Part shown: one piece after another, positions 29,749 through 38,517 of the stretch
Position numbering within the stretch: position 1 is the first letter of the stretch
Layout: each line of letters starts with the position of its first letter
Assembly (NCBI GenBank): GCA_003220795.1
Contig: QHTK01000065.1
Coordinates: forward strand, 1-64,000
Direction of reading: 5' to 3'
DNA: 64,000 nucleotides
Source: Gemmatimonadota bacterium
GTDB lineage: Bacteria; Gemmatimonadota; Gemmatimonadetes; Gemmatimonadales; GWC2-71-9
The notes under the pieces: model-generated
Told to the model about the DNA's origin: nothing
The model's input: only the letters and a program-made list of their open reading frames with translations
Database searches by the model: none
Translations under genes and position numbers: made by a program

Positions 29749-30843
29749 ATGAGACTCGGCCGTGTGGCGGCGGCGTTGTGCGCCGCGAGCGCCTGGCTCG
29801 GGTGCCGGGACACGACCGCGTCGGGGTCGCCGTACCTGGTGCTCGCCCCCGTCCTCGATTCGCTCCTGGTCGGAGACCAGTTACTGGCGCCGTCGGTCAC
29901 CTACTACGACGGCGCGGGAAACACACGGATTCCCGCGCGCACCGAGGTCAGCTGGGCGAGCAGTGATCCCGCGACCTTGGGCGTCGATAGCGCCACGGGC
30001 CGGATGACGGGTCGCCGCCGCGGCGTCGCGCTCATTCTCGCGACCGTTCGGAGCGCTCAGGGCACGGCGCTTATCGCCGTCTCCAACGCCCTCGACCTCA
30101 CGCTGTTGCTCGACACCATTTACGCCATGCCCGGCGACACCCTCACCGTGGCGGTGGCGGTACAGAAACAGAGCCAGCCGCCTCCGGTCGTCTGGTACGA
30201 GGCCCCGGCGTCGGCGAGCGGCGTATACGCGATCGACTCGGTGAGCGGGCTTGTCCGGGCGCTCGCGGAGGGCGGGCCGGTGCCGTACATCGTGCACGCG
30301 GACACGATCGCCGACACCGGCGCCGTGGCGGTGTTGCGGCTCTCCGATACGACCGGGGGGAAGTTCTTCTTCTCCGTCCTCGGCACGGTCGTGACCCACG
30401 TGGGAGGCGCGATCCGGGCCGTGCACTATGCCCGGACCAACGGCAACCTCGCATTTCGGCTGCAGGGAACGCATGTGTCGGCTGTCACCACGAGCCAAAC
30501 CGTCCAGGTCACATTGCCCGACTCGGTGGTCGGTGGCGCTGCCTATGCGATCGATTCGATGAGCCCCGGCGAAGCGGCACCCGGGCAAGCCCAGCCTGTC
30601 GTGTTCTGCGCCCCCCCACGTCCGTGGGCGCAGTGGTCGTCACAGTCCATCACGGCCTATTCGCGCCGGAGCGGCACGCTCGGCATCACCCAGGTCATGA
30701 CAGTGGCGCACGGCCAGGCCATCAGCGGGCGCTTCGCGTACCGGGCCCAGCGGGTCGACCTCTACGCCGACCCCCTGGGAGTCCTGAGTATTCAGGGCAC
30801 CTTCGTGGCACCGCTGGTCACGGATCGCACGTTCTGTAAGTAG
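29749..30843 (+). CDS. Lipoprotein with bacterial Ig-like (BIG2) domain
   Basis: The 364-residue exported protein has a lipobox LGC (about residue 19). An Ig-like BIG2 module follows (about 30-105; VSWASSDPATLGVDSATGRMTGRRRG, the usual WxSSxPxxxxVDxxTGxxT pattern). The rest is beta-rich and unrecognised, with two Cys near the C-terminus. ATG 29749 is used; an upstream in-frame start is inside the previous gene. It follows the double CRTAC1 gene by 22 bases, so they may be co-transcribed. Confidence 0.65.
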   Translation: MRLGRVAAALCAASAWLGCRDTTASGSPYLVLAPVLDSLLVGDQLLAPSVTYYDGAGNTRIPARTEVSWASSDPATLGVDSATGRMTGRRRGVALILATVRSAQGTALIAVSNALDLTLLLDTIYAMPGDTLTVAVAVQKQSQPPPVVWYEAPASASGVYAIDSVSGLVRALAEGGPVPYIVHADTIADTGAVAVLRLSDTTGGKFFFSVLGTVVTHVGGAIRAVHYARTNGNLAFRLQGTHVSAVTTSQTVQVTLPDSVVGGAAYAIDSMSPGEAAPGQAQPVVFCAPPRPWAQWSSQSITAYSRRSGTLGITQVMTVAHGQAISGRFAYRAQRVDLYADPLGVLSIQGTFVAPLVTDRTFCK

Positions 30844-31151
30844 CGGCTCGCGCCCCAACCGCTCGAAGCTCGCCCGCCGCTCAGGCCCGTGTATTCAAGG
30901 AAGCGCGCCTCTTGCGACCTTCTCTAATGCAAGCCACGTTTGACGGTCGTTTCGACCGTCGTGCGGACTCACTTGGTTCACGGAGGTGAATCATGTGCCA
31001 CGCCTCGTTCGCTCAGCGATATCGTCTCTCCGCACTGCTCCCCCGGCATCGATGTAGGCGTTAAGCGGTCACTCGCGTTACGCTGACCAAGTCCCGTTGG
31101 GGGGCTTGGTGTTGTGGGCGTGCAAACCTCTCTTCGGATGAGGATCGACCG
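30844..31151 (+). promoter_or_regulatory. 308-base leader region of SusC pair 2 with small ORF and hairpins
   Basis: Contents in order: a TTGCGA (30912-30917) with a weak CACGTT 17 bases on, a possible promoter; an 8-bp hairpin (30942-30949 with 30953-30960); a 23-codon ORF (30993-31064) with an excellent ribosome-binding site; and a 10-bp hairpin (31086-31095 with 31101-31110, one G-U pair). The stretch TGAGGATCGACCGATG leads into SusC. Nothing else is recognised. Confidence 0.5.
30993..31064 (+). CDS. Possible 23-residue leader peptide ahead of SusC pair 2
   Basis: ATG 30993 lies 6 bases after GGAGG (30982-30986), a near-perfect ribosome-binding site. The ORF ends TAA at 31062-31064, 87 bases before the SusC ATG. 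The peptide starts MCHASFAQRY and ends RHRCRR. A hairpin follows 21 bases after its stop. Whether it is translated is not known. Confidence 0.4.
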   Translation: MCHASFAQRYRLSALLPRHRCRR

Positions 31152-34130
31152 ATGAACATTCCATTTATTCGACAGCTGATCGGTGTCGTAGGAGGGGTAG
31201 CGTTGCTCGGCGGCGGAGCGTCGTGGAGTGCCGCCCAGCAGGGCTCGCTCGCCGGGCGGGTGACGCACCGCGTCACACAACAGCCGGTGGCGGGTGCCGA
31301 GGTCCTGGTGCTGGGCACGAACCTCGGAGGTCGCACGCGGCAGGACGGGCAGTACCGCATCGCAGGCGTGGCCGCGGGGCGCTACACCGTACAAGTGCGG
31401 CTCATCGGGTACGCCACGGTGTCGCAGCCGGTGAGCGTGGCCGCGGGCGAGACCGCGGTCGTCGATTTCGCGTTATCGGAAGCGGCGGTACCGCTCGAGG
31501 CGGTCGTGGTGACGGCGACGGGTGCCGAGCAGATGAGGCGGGAACTGGGCCACTCGGTGGCCACGATCGATGCCGCGAAGACAGTGGAGGAGGCCGCGCC
31601 GACGAATCTGGCGGATCTGCTCAACGCCCGAGCCCCGGGCGTCCAGGTGCTGCCGTCGGGCGGCACGACGGGGACGGGCAGCCGAATTCGTATCCGCGGC
31701 TCGAGCAGCCTGTCGCTCTCCAACGAGCCGATTATCGTCGTGGACGGCATTCGCGTGGAGAACGGGGCGACCGGTCAGACGGCGACGTCGATCGGCGTCG
31801 GCGGGCAGACGCCGTCGCGGCTCGACGACTTGAGCCCGGAAGACGTCGAGTCAATCGAAATCGTCAAGGGACCGTCGGCGGCCGCCCTGTACGGCACTGA
31901 CGCCGCGAACGGCGTGATACAGATCCGCACAAAGCGGGGCCGGCCGGGGCCGACGAAGTGGACCGCGTTCGTCGAAGGCGGCGCTTTGAATGACATCACC
32001 GCTTGGCCGGCGAACTATACGTCGGTCACCAACACCGGCGCCTCCTGCACCCTGACCCAATCGGTGACGGGCGCCAAGCCATGCGTGATCGACACATTAC
32101 GGACCTTCAACCCGCTCGAAGTCAACAGCCCATTCCAGACCGGCAGCCGGCAGCAGTACGGCGTCAGCGCGTCGGGCGGGAGCGACGTCACTACCTTCTT
32201 TCTCTCCGGTGACTACGAGCGGGAAAAGGGTGTCTACCACCCGAACGATCTGCGCCGAACGAGCCTGCGCGCAAACCTGCATCACACGGCGAGCCGGCTG
32301 CTGGACATCGCCGTCTCGACCGGCTACACGTCGAGCAACCTGGGCCTCCCGCAGAACGACAACAACTCGGCGGGCATCGCTTCCAGCGGGCTCTTAGGCT
32401 CGGCGGACGGGAACAACGGTCGGTTGGGCTACGGATTCCTCACCCCGTCACAGGCGTTCAATATCATCGTCGCTCAGGGCGTCGAGCGGTTCACCGGGAG
32501 CGTCAACGCGAACTTCCGTCCGACGAGCTTCCTGACGCTGCGCGCGGTAGCCGGGACGGACGTCACTAACCGATTCGATCAGCAGACGATCTCACCCGGG
32601 CTGGTGCCCCTGAATCAGAACACGCTGGACGGGCAACGGAACTCCAACCGGGCGCAGATCTTCAACTACACGGCAAACTTCACCGCTACGTCGTCGTTCC
32701 GCTTGTCCCCGATCGTGACCTCGAACACGTCGGCGGGCGTGCAGTTCTTCAAGGACGTGTTCGCGGTGACGCTCGCCTCGGGACGCAAGCTCGTAGGCGG
32801 GACCACCTCGCTCGCCGGGGTCGTGGTCCCCACGGTCAACGAGAACACGGACAAGTTCGTGACGCTGGGTGGGTACGTGGAAGAGCAAGTTGGGATCCAG
32901 GATCGGCTGTATTTCACGGGCGCGCTGCGCGGCGACGACAACTCGGCTTTCGGCGCGAACTTCAACTTCATCACCTACCCAAAGTTGTCAGGGTCGTGGG
33001 TGATTTCCGAGGAGCCGTTCTTCCCGCGTTCGTCATGGCTCAGCTCGCTACGCGTGCGGGCCGCATGGGGGAAGAGTGGGCGCCAGCCCGGCCCCACGGA
33101 TGCCGTCGCCTTCTATAGCCCCGTGGCGGTGGCCACGAACAGCACCGACGCTCCGGGCATCACGGACTCGAGCCTCGGCAACGCCAATCTCAAGCCGGAG
33201 AAGACGCGGGAGTATGAGGCCGGCCTCGATGCCGACCTCTGGGAGCACCGACTGCATTTCGAGTTCACGTACTACGACAAGAACTCGCGGGACGCGCTCA
33301 TCGCACGGAGGCTCGCGCCGTCTTTGGGCGTGAGCACCACGCGGTTCGAGAACCTGGGTGAGGTCAGCAACAAGGGCGTGGAGATCTCGCTCAATGCCGA
33401 GGTCTTGAACACGCCCAACCTCACCTGGAGCGTTACCGCCAGCGCCTGGGGCAACCGGAACCGCCTCATCGATCTCGGCCCCGGGATCACGCCGATCATC
33501 TTTGGCCTGGGCGGCGCCACTCAGCGTCATCAGCCCGGCTATCCGTTGGGTGGCTATTGGGGGCGCTCCTACACCTTCGCCGATACGAGTCACGACGGCA
33601 TCATCACGGCTTCCGAGGTCACCGTGGCGGCGGCGGAAACGTATCAGGGCACGCCGTTCCCGACCCACGGGGGCACGGTCAGCACGGAAATCGGCTTTCT
33701 CAAACACTTCCGGCTGTACGGGCTGCTCGACGGGCGGTTCGGCAATCGGCTCGACAACAGCACGGAGCAATTCCGCTGTCTGCTCGGGATCTGCCGCGGC
33801 CGGCGTGACCCGACAGCGCCACTCGCCGAGCAGGCGCGCGCCGTCGCCGCGGTCTCCTACGGTCTCGAGACCGGGTACTTCGAGGAAGCGAGCTTCGTCA
33901 AGCTGCGGGAGCTGTCGCTCACCTACTTCGCGCCGACCGAGATCGCACGGCATATCGGGGCGAGCGCGCTCAGCGTCACCGTCACGGGGCGTAATCTGGC
34001 GACCTGGACCAACTACAGCGGCATCGATCCCGAGCTGAACGACGCCGGCCAGTCGAACTTCAACACGGCCGAGTTCCTGACCCAACCGCCGGTGCGGTAC
34101 TTCATCGCCCGGATCAACCTAACCTTCTGA
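31152..34130 (+). CDS. SusC/RagA-type TonB-dependent receptor (pair 2)
   Basis: The 992-residue protein has a signal peptide (cut near AAQQ, residue 29) and a CarboxypepD_reg domain (30-112). A TonB-box-like LEAVVVTAT is at about 115. The plug contains LADLLNARAPGVQVLPSGGTTG and IRGSSSLSLSNEPIIVVDGIRVENG, and ends VKGPSAAALYGTDAANGVIQIRTKRG at about 237-262. The barrel ends in Phe (RINLTF). It is clearly closer to the pair 3 SusC (DLLxARxPGVxVLP, SSLSLxNEPIxVxDGxRxE) than to pairs 1 and 4. GAGG precedes the start in TGAGGATCGACCGATG. SusD follows after 16 bases. The substrate is unknown. Confidence 0.94.
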   Translation: MNIPFIRQLIGVVGGVALLGGGASWSAAQQGSLAGRVTHRVTQQPVAGAEVLVLGTNLGGRTRQDGQYRIAGVAAGRYTVQVRLIGYATVSQPVSVAAGETAVVDFALSEAAVPLEAVVVTATGAEQMRRELGHSVATIDAAKTVEEAAPTNLADLLNARAPGVQVLPSGGTTGTGSRIRIRGSSSLSLSNEPIIVVDGIRVENGATGQTATSIGVGGQTPSRLDDLSPEDVESIEIVKGPSAAALYGTDAANGVIQIRTKRGRPGPTKWTAFVEGGALNDITAWPANYTSVTNTGASCTLTQSVTGAKPCVIDTLRTFNPLEVNSPFQTGSRQQYGVSASGGSDVTTFFLSGDYEREKGVYHPNDLRRTSLRANLHHTASRLLDIAVSTGYTSSNLGLPQNDNNSAGIASSGLLGSADGNNGRLGYGFLTPSQAFNIIVAQGVERFTGSVNANFRPTSFLTLRAVAGTDVTNRFDQQTISPGLVPLNQNTLDGQRNSNRAQIFNYTANFTATSSFRLSPIVTSNTSAGVQFFKDVFAVTLASGRKLVGGTTSLAGVVVPTVNENTDKFVTLGGYVEEQVGIQDRLYFTGALRGDDNSAFGANFNFITYPKLSGSWVISEEPFFPRSSWLSSLRVRAAWGKSGRQPGPTDAVAFYSPVAVATNSTDAPGITDSSLGNANLKPEKTREYEAGLDADLWEHRLHFEFTYYDKNSRDALIARRLAPSLGVSTTRFENLGEVSNKGVEISLNAEVLNTPNLTWSVTASAWGNRNRLIDLGPGITPIIFGLGGATQRHQPGYPLGGYWGRSYTFADTSHDGIITASEVTVAAAETYQGTPFPTHGGTVSTEIGFLKHFRLYGLLDGRFGNRLDNSTEQFRCLLGICRGRRDPTAPLAEQARAVAAVSYGLETGYFEEASFVKLRELSLTYFAPTEIARHIGASALSVTVTGRNLATWTNYSGIDPELNDAGQSNFNTAEFLTQPPVRYFIARINLTF

Positions 34131-34146
34131 GGCGAGGGAGCCGACT

Positions 34147-35646
34147 ATGAAGCACGCATCGAACCTTCTCCTTCTCGCCGCACTGGCGCTGTCGTTCACG
34201 GGGTGCAACGACCCGTTGAACGTGCAGGACCCCGATATCGTCCCGCCCGGCAACCTGAATGACAAAACGGTACTCCCCACGATTCGGGCCGGTGCGATCG
34301 GCGACTTCGCCCTGGCGTACACCGGATCCGGGGCGGATGGCTCCGGGGGCACGGTCGAAGGCGTGACCATGTACGGGGGCTTGCTCGGAGACGAGTTGAT
34401 CAATTCGGAGACGTTCCCGACGCGCATCGAAGTGGACGCCCGGGGCCCGATCCAGAAGACCAACGCCGACGTCGGTCTCTGGTTTCGCAACATGCAGCGC
34501 GCCCGCCGGTCCGCCGAGTTCTCCGCCGAGCGCTACCGGTCGCTGTCACCAGATACGACCAAGGAGACAGGATTCCCGGAGGTCATCACGCTGGCAGGGT
34601 ACACCTACATCTTCTTGGCTGAGACCTGGTGCTCTGGCGTACCGGTGAGCCACGTCGACGCCGACGGGAAGCTGACCTACGGTGCGCCGCTTACGACGAC
34701 GCAGCTGCTCGACACGGCCATCGCGCGCTTCGACGCGGCGCTCGCGGCGGCCGCCGCGCTCGACACCAGCGGCGCCAGCGCCGCGATCCGCGCACCCAAG
34801 CTCGCGACGCGCCTCGCCCGGATCCGCTTCGCCACCGTGGGCAAGGCACGGGCGCTGCTCGACGAGGGCCAGTTCGCCGCCGCGGCCGCGCTCGTTCCTA
34901 CCTCTGCCGTGCCCACCAGCTTCTCCTACGTGATCCAGCATTCGGAGAACACGACCCGGGAGAACAACGGCATCTTCAACGCGACGTTGATCTTCAAACG
35001 GTACGCGGTCGCGGATCAGGAAGGCCACTTCGCGGCGGCGTTCGCACCCTCGGGAACCGGACCCGGCCTCCCGTACCGCAGTTCGGCGGACCCCCGGATC
35101 CCCTGGCAACTGGTGATCACGCCACCGACGCCCCCCGCTACCAAACCGGACACGAACAAGGGCTTCGACGGTTCGACGCTGCAATTCGACCAGCTGCGCT
35201 ACACGAGCCGGAGCACCTCGATCACCCTCGCCACCGGCGCCGAAGCCCGCTTGATCGAGGCCGAGGCGCAATTGCAAAACGGCGATACGGCTACGAACGC
35301 CGCGCCCATGTACACCACGCTGAACGCCCTGCGGTCGTCGCCGCCGTCGTACTTCACCCCGTCGTCGACGCTCGGGGCTCTCACCACGGATTCGGCCACG
35401 GGGGCGGGTGGGGCCAAGCGCTTGCTGTTCCGGGAACGCGCCTACTGGCTTTGGCTCACGGCGCACCGCCTCGGGGATCTGCGACGGCTGATTCGTCAGT
35501 ACGGCTTCGCCGCCGATTCGGTGTTCCCATCGGGCCCGTACTTCAAGTCTCAGGTCCCGACGTACGGCAGCGACGTCAACTTCCCGGTGCCGGTGGACGA
35601 GGAGAACAACCCCAACTTCACGCAGTGCATCGATCGTAATCCGTAG
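34147..35646 (+). CDS. SusD/RagB-like outer-membrane lipoprotein (pair 2)
   Basis: The 499-residue protein has a lipobox FTGC (Cys about residue 20) then NDPLNVQDPDIVPPGNLND. Helical TPR-like repeats follow, and a C-terminal region HRLGDLRRLIRQYGF ... FPVPVDEENNPNFTQCIDRNP. That ending is shared almost residue for residue with the SusD of pair 3. It is the predicted substrate-binding lid of the SusC encoded just upstream. A terminator follows, shared with the convergent short plug gene. Confidence 0.9.
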   Translation: MKHASNLLLLAALALSFTGCNDPLNVQDPDIVPPGNLNDKTVLPTIRAGAIGDFALAYTGSGADGSGGTVEGVTMYGGLLGDELINSETFPTRIEVDARGPIQKTNADVGLWFRNMQRARRSAEFSAERYRSLSPDTTKETGFPEVITLAGYTYIFLAETWCSGVPVSHVDADGKLTYGAPLTTTQLLDTAIARFDAALAAAAALDTSGASAAIRAPKLATRLARIRFATVGKARALLDEGQFAAAAALVPTSAVPTSFSYVIQHSENTTRENNGIFNATLIFKRYAVADQEGHFAAAFAPSGTGPGLPYRSSADPRIPWQLVITPPTPPATKPDTNKGFDGSTLQFDQLRYTSRSTSITLATGAEARLIEAEAQLQNGDTATNAAPMYTTLNALRSSPPSYFTPSSTLGALTTDSATGAGGAKRLLFRERAYWLWLTAHRLGDLRRLIRQYGFAADSVFPSGPYFKSQVPTYGSDVNFPVPVDEENNPNFTQCIDRNP

Positions 35647-35670
35647 CCGGTGGGCCGGCGGTGTCGAGAG

Positions 35671-35699
35671 CGGGGGAGGCCCTTGCAAGCCCTCCCCCG
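35671..35699. terminator. Two-way terminator between SusD pair 2 and the short plug gene
   Basis: CGGGGGAGG (35671-35679) pairs with CCTCCCCCG (35691-35699). T-rich bases follow on the plus strand. It stands 25 bases after one stop and 4 bases from the other. Confidence 0.65.
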
Positions 35700-35702
35700 T
35701 CT

Positions 35703-36155
35703 TCATTCTGGCTCGCCGCCGTCCTTGGTCTGAATCACGATGACCCCGCTGACGGCGTTGGTGCCGTAGTAGGTCGTGCCTTCGATTCCGGTGTAGATCG
35801 AGATCATGAGGATCGTGACCGCCGGGATGCCGTCGAGTGCGCGAAAGTCGGTGAGGCGCACACCGTCGAGCACCACGAGAGGCGCGTCTTGGAGCACGAT
35901 GCTCGAACGACCGCGCCGCCCTGCCGAGGCTGGGCGCCCACCGCGCGTGTCGCGTAGCGTCAACGTCGGAGCCTCGCGCTTCAGCACGTCCCAGGCGGTG
36001 CTGGCCCCGGAACGCGCGATCTGCTCCGCGGTGATGACCTGGACGCCGGCGCGCGAGTCGGCGGGGCGGTATTGGCGGCCCGCGCACGCGCTCAGCGAGA
36101 CAGCGGCCGAAACGGTAACGACGAGGGACGCCGGCGGGTATCGGTTTGCCGCCAT
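35703..36155 (-). CDS. Stand-alone TonB plug protein, short type (pair 2)
   Basis: The 150-residue exported protein has a leader with a lipobox-like LSACAG (Cys about residue 24). A single domain follows that resembles the plug of TonB-dependent receptors: VITAEQIARSGASTAWDVLKR, then SIVLQDAPLVVLDGVRL, then TGIEGTTYYGTNAVSGVIVIQTKDG. It stops 4 residues after this last motif. In true receptors the motif links plug to barrel; no barrel follows here. It is convergent with SusD pair 2 and homologous to the short plug at 43191-43658. It could bind TonB, ExbD or the SusC interior, or block a barrel; none is shown. Confidence 0.8.
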   Translation of the reverse strand: MAANRYPPASLVVTVSAAVSLSACAGRQYRPADSRAGVQVITAEQIARSGASTAWDVLKREAPTLTLRDTRGGRPASAGRRGRSSIVLQDAPLVVLDGVRLTDFRALDGIPAVTILMISIYTGIEGTTYYGTNAVSGVIVIQTKDGGEPE

Positions 36156-36212
36156 TTGCGTTCATAGTCGTCCACCGGACCCGCACAGTCAAGCTAGCTT
36201 TCAGCCTTGACC

Positions 36213-36989
36213 GTGCAACCCACCGTCGTTCTGGCACTTGTCCAGATCGCCATCCCCGCGCCCTCGGGCTACGTCAACGACTTCGCCGGCGTGCTCGACC
36301 CCGCGTCGGTCTCGCACATGGAAGCCGTGATCGCGGAGGTGCGCGCCAAGAGCCGTGGCGAGATCGCCGTGGTCACGCTCTCGGACCTCGGCAATCGCGC
36401 GGCGAGCGACGTCGCCCTCCAGATCGGGCGCCAGTGGGGCGTAGGGGCCAAGGGCGCGGCCGGCGATCCGGCGAAGAACCTGGGCGTCGTCGTGCTGCTC
36501 GTCCCCTTGAAAAACCACCGCCCCGGCACCGGCCAGGTGTTCATCGCGACGGGCCGCGGCGCCGAGGGGTTCCTCCCGGACGCGCGGGTGGGGCGGATCC
36601 GGGACGCCATGACGCCGTACCTCGCGCGCGAAGACTATGGCGCGGGGCTGGCGCTGGGCGTCGATCTGATCGCGCAGGCGTTCGCGCGCGAATTCGGGTT
36701 CACGCTGACCGGGGCGCCGGCCCCCCCGCCTCCCGACGAAACCGGCCAGGTGCCGCTCCCCGTGGGCCTGGTGATCGCGGGTGTAGTGTTCCTGATTCTC
36801 GTCACACGCGGGCGCATCCTGTGGTGGATCGTCGCGCTCGCGCTCAGTAGGTCCGGTGGCGGGCGGGGTGGCGGCTGGAGAGGCGGGGGCTGGGGTGGGG
36901 GCGGGGGCGGGGGCGGCTTCAGCGGTGGCTTCGGCGGCTTCGGCGGCGGTGGTGGCTTCTCGGGTGGCGGCGCGGGAGGGAGATTCTAA
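36213..36989 (+). CDS. TPM-domain protein with Gly-rich tail
   Basis: The protein (about 258 residues) has a TPM domain (about 15-140: VNDFAGVLDPASVSHMEAVIAEVRAKSRGEIAVVTL, then GVVVLLVPLKN and IATGRGAEGFLPDARVGRIRDAMTPYL). One or two membrane segments follow (about 180-215), then a C-terminal GGGG/GGF tail of about 40 residues. TPM (YgcG/TLP18.3) proteins are phosphatase-like in plants and often sit next to LemA in bacteria, as here. The start could be TTG 36207 or GTG 36213. Its first bases are 57 bases from the divergent short plug gene. It is followed 2 bases later by a nucleotidyltransferase gene. Confidence 0.8.
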   Translation: MQPTVVLALVQIAIPAPSGYVNDFAGVLDPASVSHMEAVIAEVRAKSRGEIAVVTLSDLGNRAASDVALQIGRQWGVGAKGAAGDPAKNLGVVVLLVPLKNHRPGTGQVFIATGRGAEGFLPDARVGRIRDAMTPYLAREDYGAGLALGVDLIAQAFAREFGFTLTGAPAPPPPDETGQVPLPVGLVIAGVVFLILVTRGRILWWIVALALSRSGGGRGGGWRGGGWGGGGGGGGFSGGFGGFGGGGGFSGGGAGGRF

Positions 36990-36991
36990 CC

Positions 36992-37702
36992 ATGGCGACC
37001 ATGACCCTAGAGCAGTTTACCGCGGCCGTCGCCGCGGCCTTGGGCGACCGGCTCGTCGCGCTGGTATTGTACGGCTCGGCCGCCCGCGGCACGCACGTGC
37101 CGGGCCGCTCGGACATGAACACGCTGCTCATCTGCGACGCGGTGGACGAGGCCCTGTTCGCGCGTCTCGAGCCGGCGGTGCGGGAGTGGGGGCGCGCCGG
37201 TCACCCGGCGCCGCTCATCCTCACGGAGCGGGAGTGGCGCACCTCGGCCGACGCGTTTCCGATCGAATACGAGGATATCCGCGAGGCCCATCGGCTGCTG
37301 GCGGGCCGGGATCCCTGGCGCGGCGTGACGGTGCAGCGCGAGCACCTGCGCCGCCAGCTCGAGCACGAGCTGATGGGGAAGCTGGTGCGGCTGCGCCAGG
37401 CCTACGCTGCGCTGCGGGGTGATCCGAAACAGCTGGGGCGGGTGATCGTAGGGAGCGCCGCCGGGTTCTTCACGATGCTGCGGGCGACGCTGCGGCTGGC
37501 CGGTAAGACGCCTCCCGCCCCGCCGGACGCATTGGTCCGGGAGGCGGGCGCCCTGATGGGATTCGCGCCGGAGCGGCTCGCGGCGCTCGAGGCACACGCG
37601 CGCGGCGTGGGGCAGCTCAAGCTAACGCCCGGGGACCCGCTCCCGTTGGCCTATCTCGCAGCGGTGGCGCACACCGCCGAATTCGTGAATCGATTGACGT
37701 AG
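36992..37702 (+). CDS. Nucleotidyltransferase-fold protein, possibly inactive
   Basis: The 236-residue protein has the beta-polymerase-type signature ALVLYGSAARGTHVPGRSDMN near residues 24-44. The family pattern is GS-x(8-12)-D-x-[D/E]. Here the second acidic residue is Asn (SDMN), so metal binding may be lost. The rest is alpha-helical (EHELMGKLVRLRQAYAALRGD) and not recognised; such proteins occur as stand-alone domains of HEPN-MNT type modules or as regulators. It is 2 bases downstream of the TPM gene and upstream of lemA, so is likely a member of that set. Confidence 0.65.
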   Translation: MATMTLEQFTAAVAAALGDRLVALVLYGSAARGTHVPGRSDMNTLLICDAVDEALFARLEPAVREWGRAGHPAPLILTEREWRTSADAFPIEYEDIREAHRLLAGRDPWRGVTVQREHLRRQLEHELMGKLVRLRQAYAALRGDPKQLGRVIVGSAAGFFTMLRATLRLAGKTPPAPPDALVREAGALMGFAPERLAALEAHARGVGQLKLTPGDPLPLAYLAAVAHTAEFVNRLT

Positions 37703-37791
37703 TGGATCGGAGTCGGGCAGGCGTGCGTCATGCTCCGTTGTGTAAGTGTGGACCATGTTCGTGCGGTCCGGGTGTCGATCGGGTTTCGTTG

Positions 37792-37884
37792 GTTATGACG
37801 GACTGAAGTCCGTGCTCGGCCCGGAGCGCGTCCTTAAGGACGCACCACGCGCCGAGTAGGGACTTCTAGTCCCTCATTAATAAC
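37792..37884. repeat. Cloverleaf-like palindromic element before lemA
   Basis: A short closing stem (37792-37796 with 37880-37884) encloses three hairpins. They are ACGGACT/AGTCCGT (37798-37813), a longer arm (37815-37820 with 37851-37856) containing the 16-base perfect palindrome at 37828-37843, and AGGGACT/AGTCCCT (37858-37874). All three carry GGACT/AGTCC-like cores. It fills the gap between the nucleotidyltransferase and lemA and ends about 36 bases before the lemA start. Confidence 0.75.
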
Positions 37885-37919
37885 GCGCTGTGACGCAGTC
37901 TCATCGGGAGGAAGGCAAC

Positions 37920-38483
37920 GTGAACATGCTCAAGCGCTCGTGGGTCCTGGCACTCGCTGTGCTGGCCGGCTGCGGCTACAACACGATTCAAACGTACGAC
38001 GAGCAGGTGAACGCCGCCGCGGCCCAGATCAAGGTGCAGCTGCAGCGGCGCGCCGATCTCATCCCCAACCTGGTCGAGACGGTGAAGGGCTATGCCAAGC
38101 AGGAGCAGACGATATTCACCGAGGTGGCGGAGGCCCGGGCCAAGCTCGCCGGGGCGGTGCAGAGCGGGGATCTACAGCAGATGGCGCAGGCGAATGCGCA
38201 GCTGACCGCGCCGCTCGGGCGGCTACTCGCGATCGCCGAGAACTACCCGCAGCTCAAGTCGAACGAGAATTTCCGGTCGCTCCAGGATCAGCTCGAGGGG
38301 ACCGAGAACCGCATCGCGGTGGCGCGCCAGGATTACAACGACGCCGTGAACCGCTACAACGCCTACATCCGGCGCTTCCCGCAGGTGTTGACGGCGAAGA
38401 TCCTGGGCAAGGGGCCACGGCCGTACTTCGAGCTCGAGACACCGGGCGCGGCGCAGGCGCCCAAGGTGGACTTCTCGAAGTAG
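37920..38483 (+). CDS. LemA family protein
   Basis: The 187-residue protein has a short hydrophobic leader with a lipobox-like AGCGY (Cys about residue 17). The LemA coiled-coil fold is shown by YNTIQTYDEQVNAAAAQIKVQLQRRADLIPNLVETVKGYAKQEQ and FRSLQDQLEGTENRIAVARQDYNDAVNRYNAYIRRFP. In other bacteria LemA has few known functions; it often occurs with TPM proteins. GTG 37920 (GGGAGGA site 7 bases ahead) is chosen; ATG 37926 is an alternative. It follows the cloverleaf element. Confidence 0.9.
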   Translation: MNMLKRSWVLALAVLAGCGYNTIQTYDEQVNAAAAQIKVQLQRRADLIPNLVETVKGYAKQEQTIFTEVAEARAKLAGAVQSGDLQQMAQANAQLTAPLGRLLAIAENYPQLKSNENFRSLQDQLEGTENRIAVARQDYNDAVNRYNAYIRRFPQVLTAKILGKGPRPYFELETPGAAQAPKVDFSK

Positions 38484-38488
38484 CCCTC

Positions 38489-38517
38489 TTGCGACGCCGC
38501 GGAAGGCGCGGCACAAT
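38489..38517 (+). promoter_or_regulatory. Candidate promoter for SusC pair 3
   Basis: TTGCGA (38489-38494), 17-base spacer, CACAAT (38512-38517), 5 bases after the lemA stop. A 9-bp hairpin (38528-38536 with 38548-38556) follows at the predicted 5' end. The leader is then about 180 bases. The hairpin may instead be the lemA terminator. Confidence 0.5.

Noticed and set aside
36847..36985. Gly-rich low-complexity DNA at the TPM gene end as a separate repeat element
   Set aside because: Gly-rich GGGGF tails are normal for TPM proteins, so it is coding, not a repeat locus.
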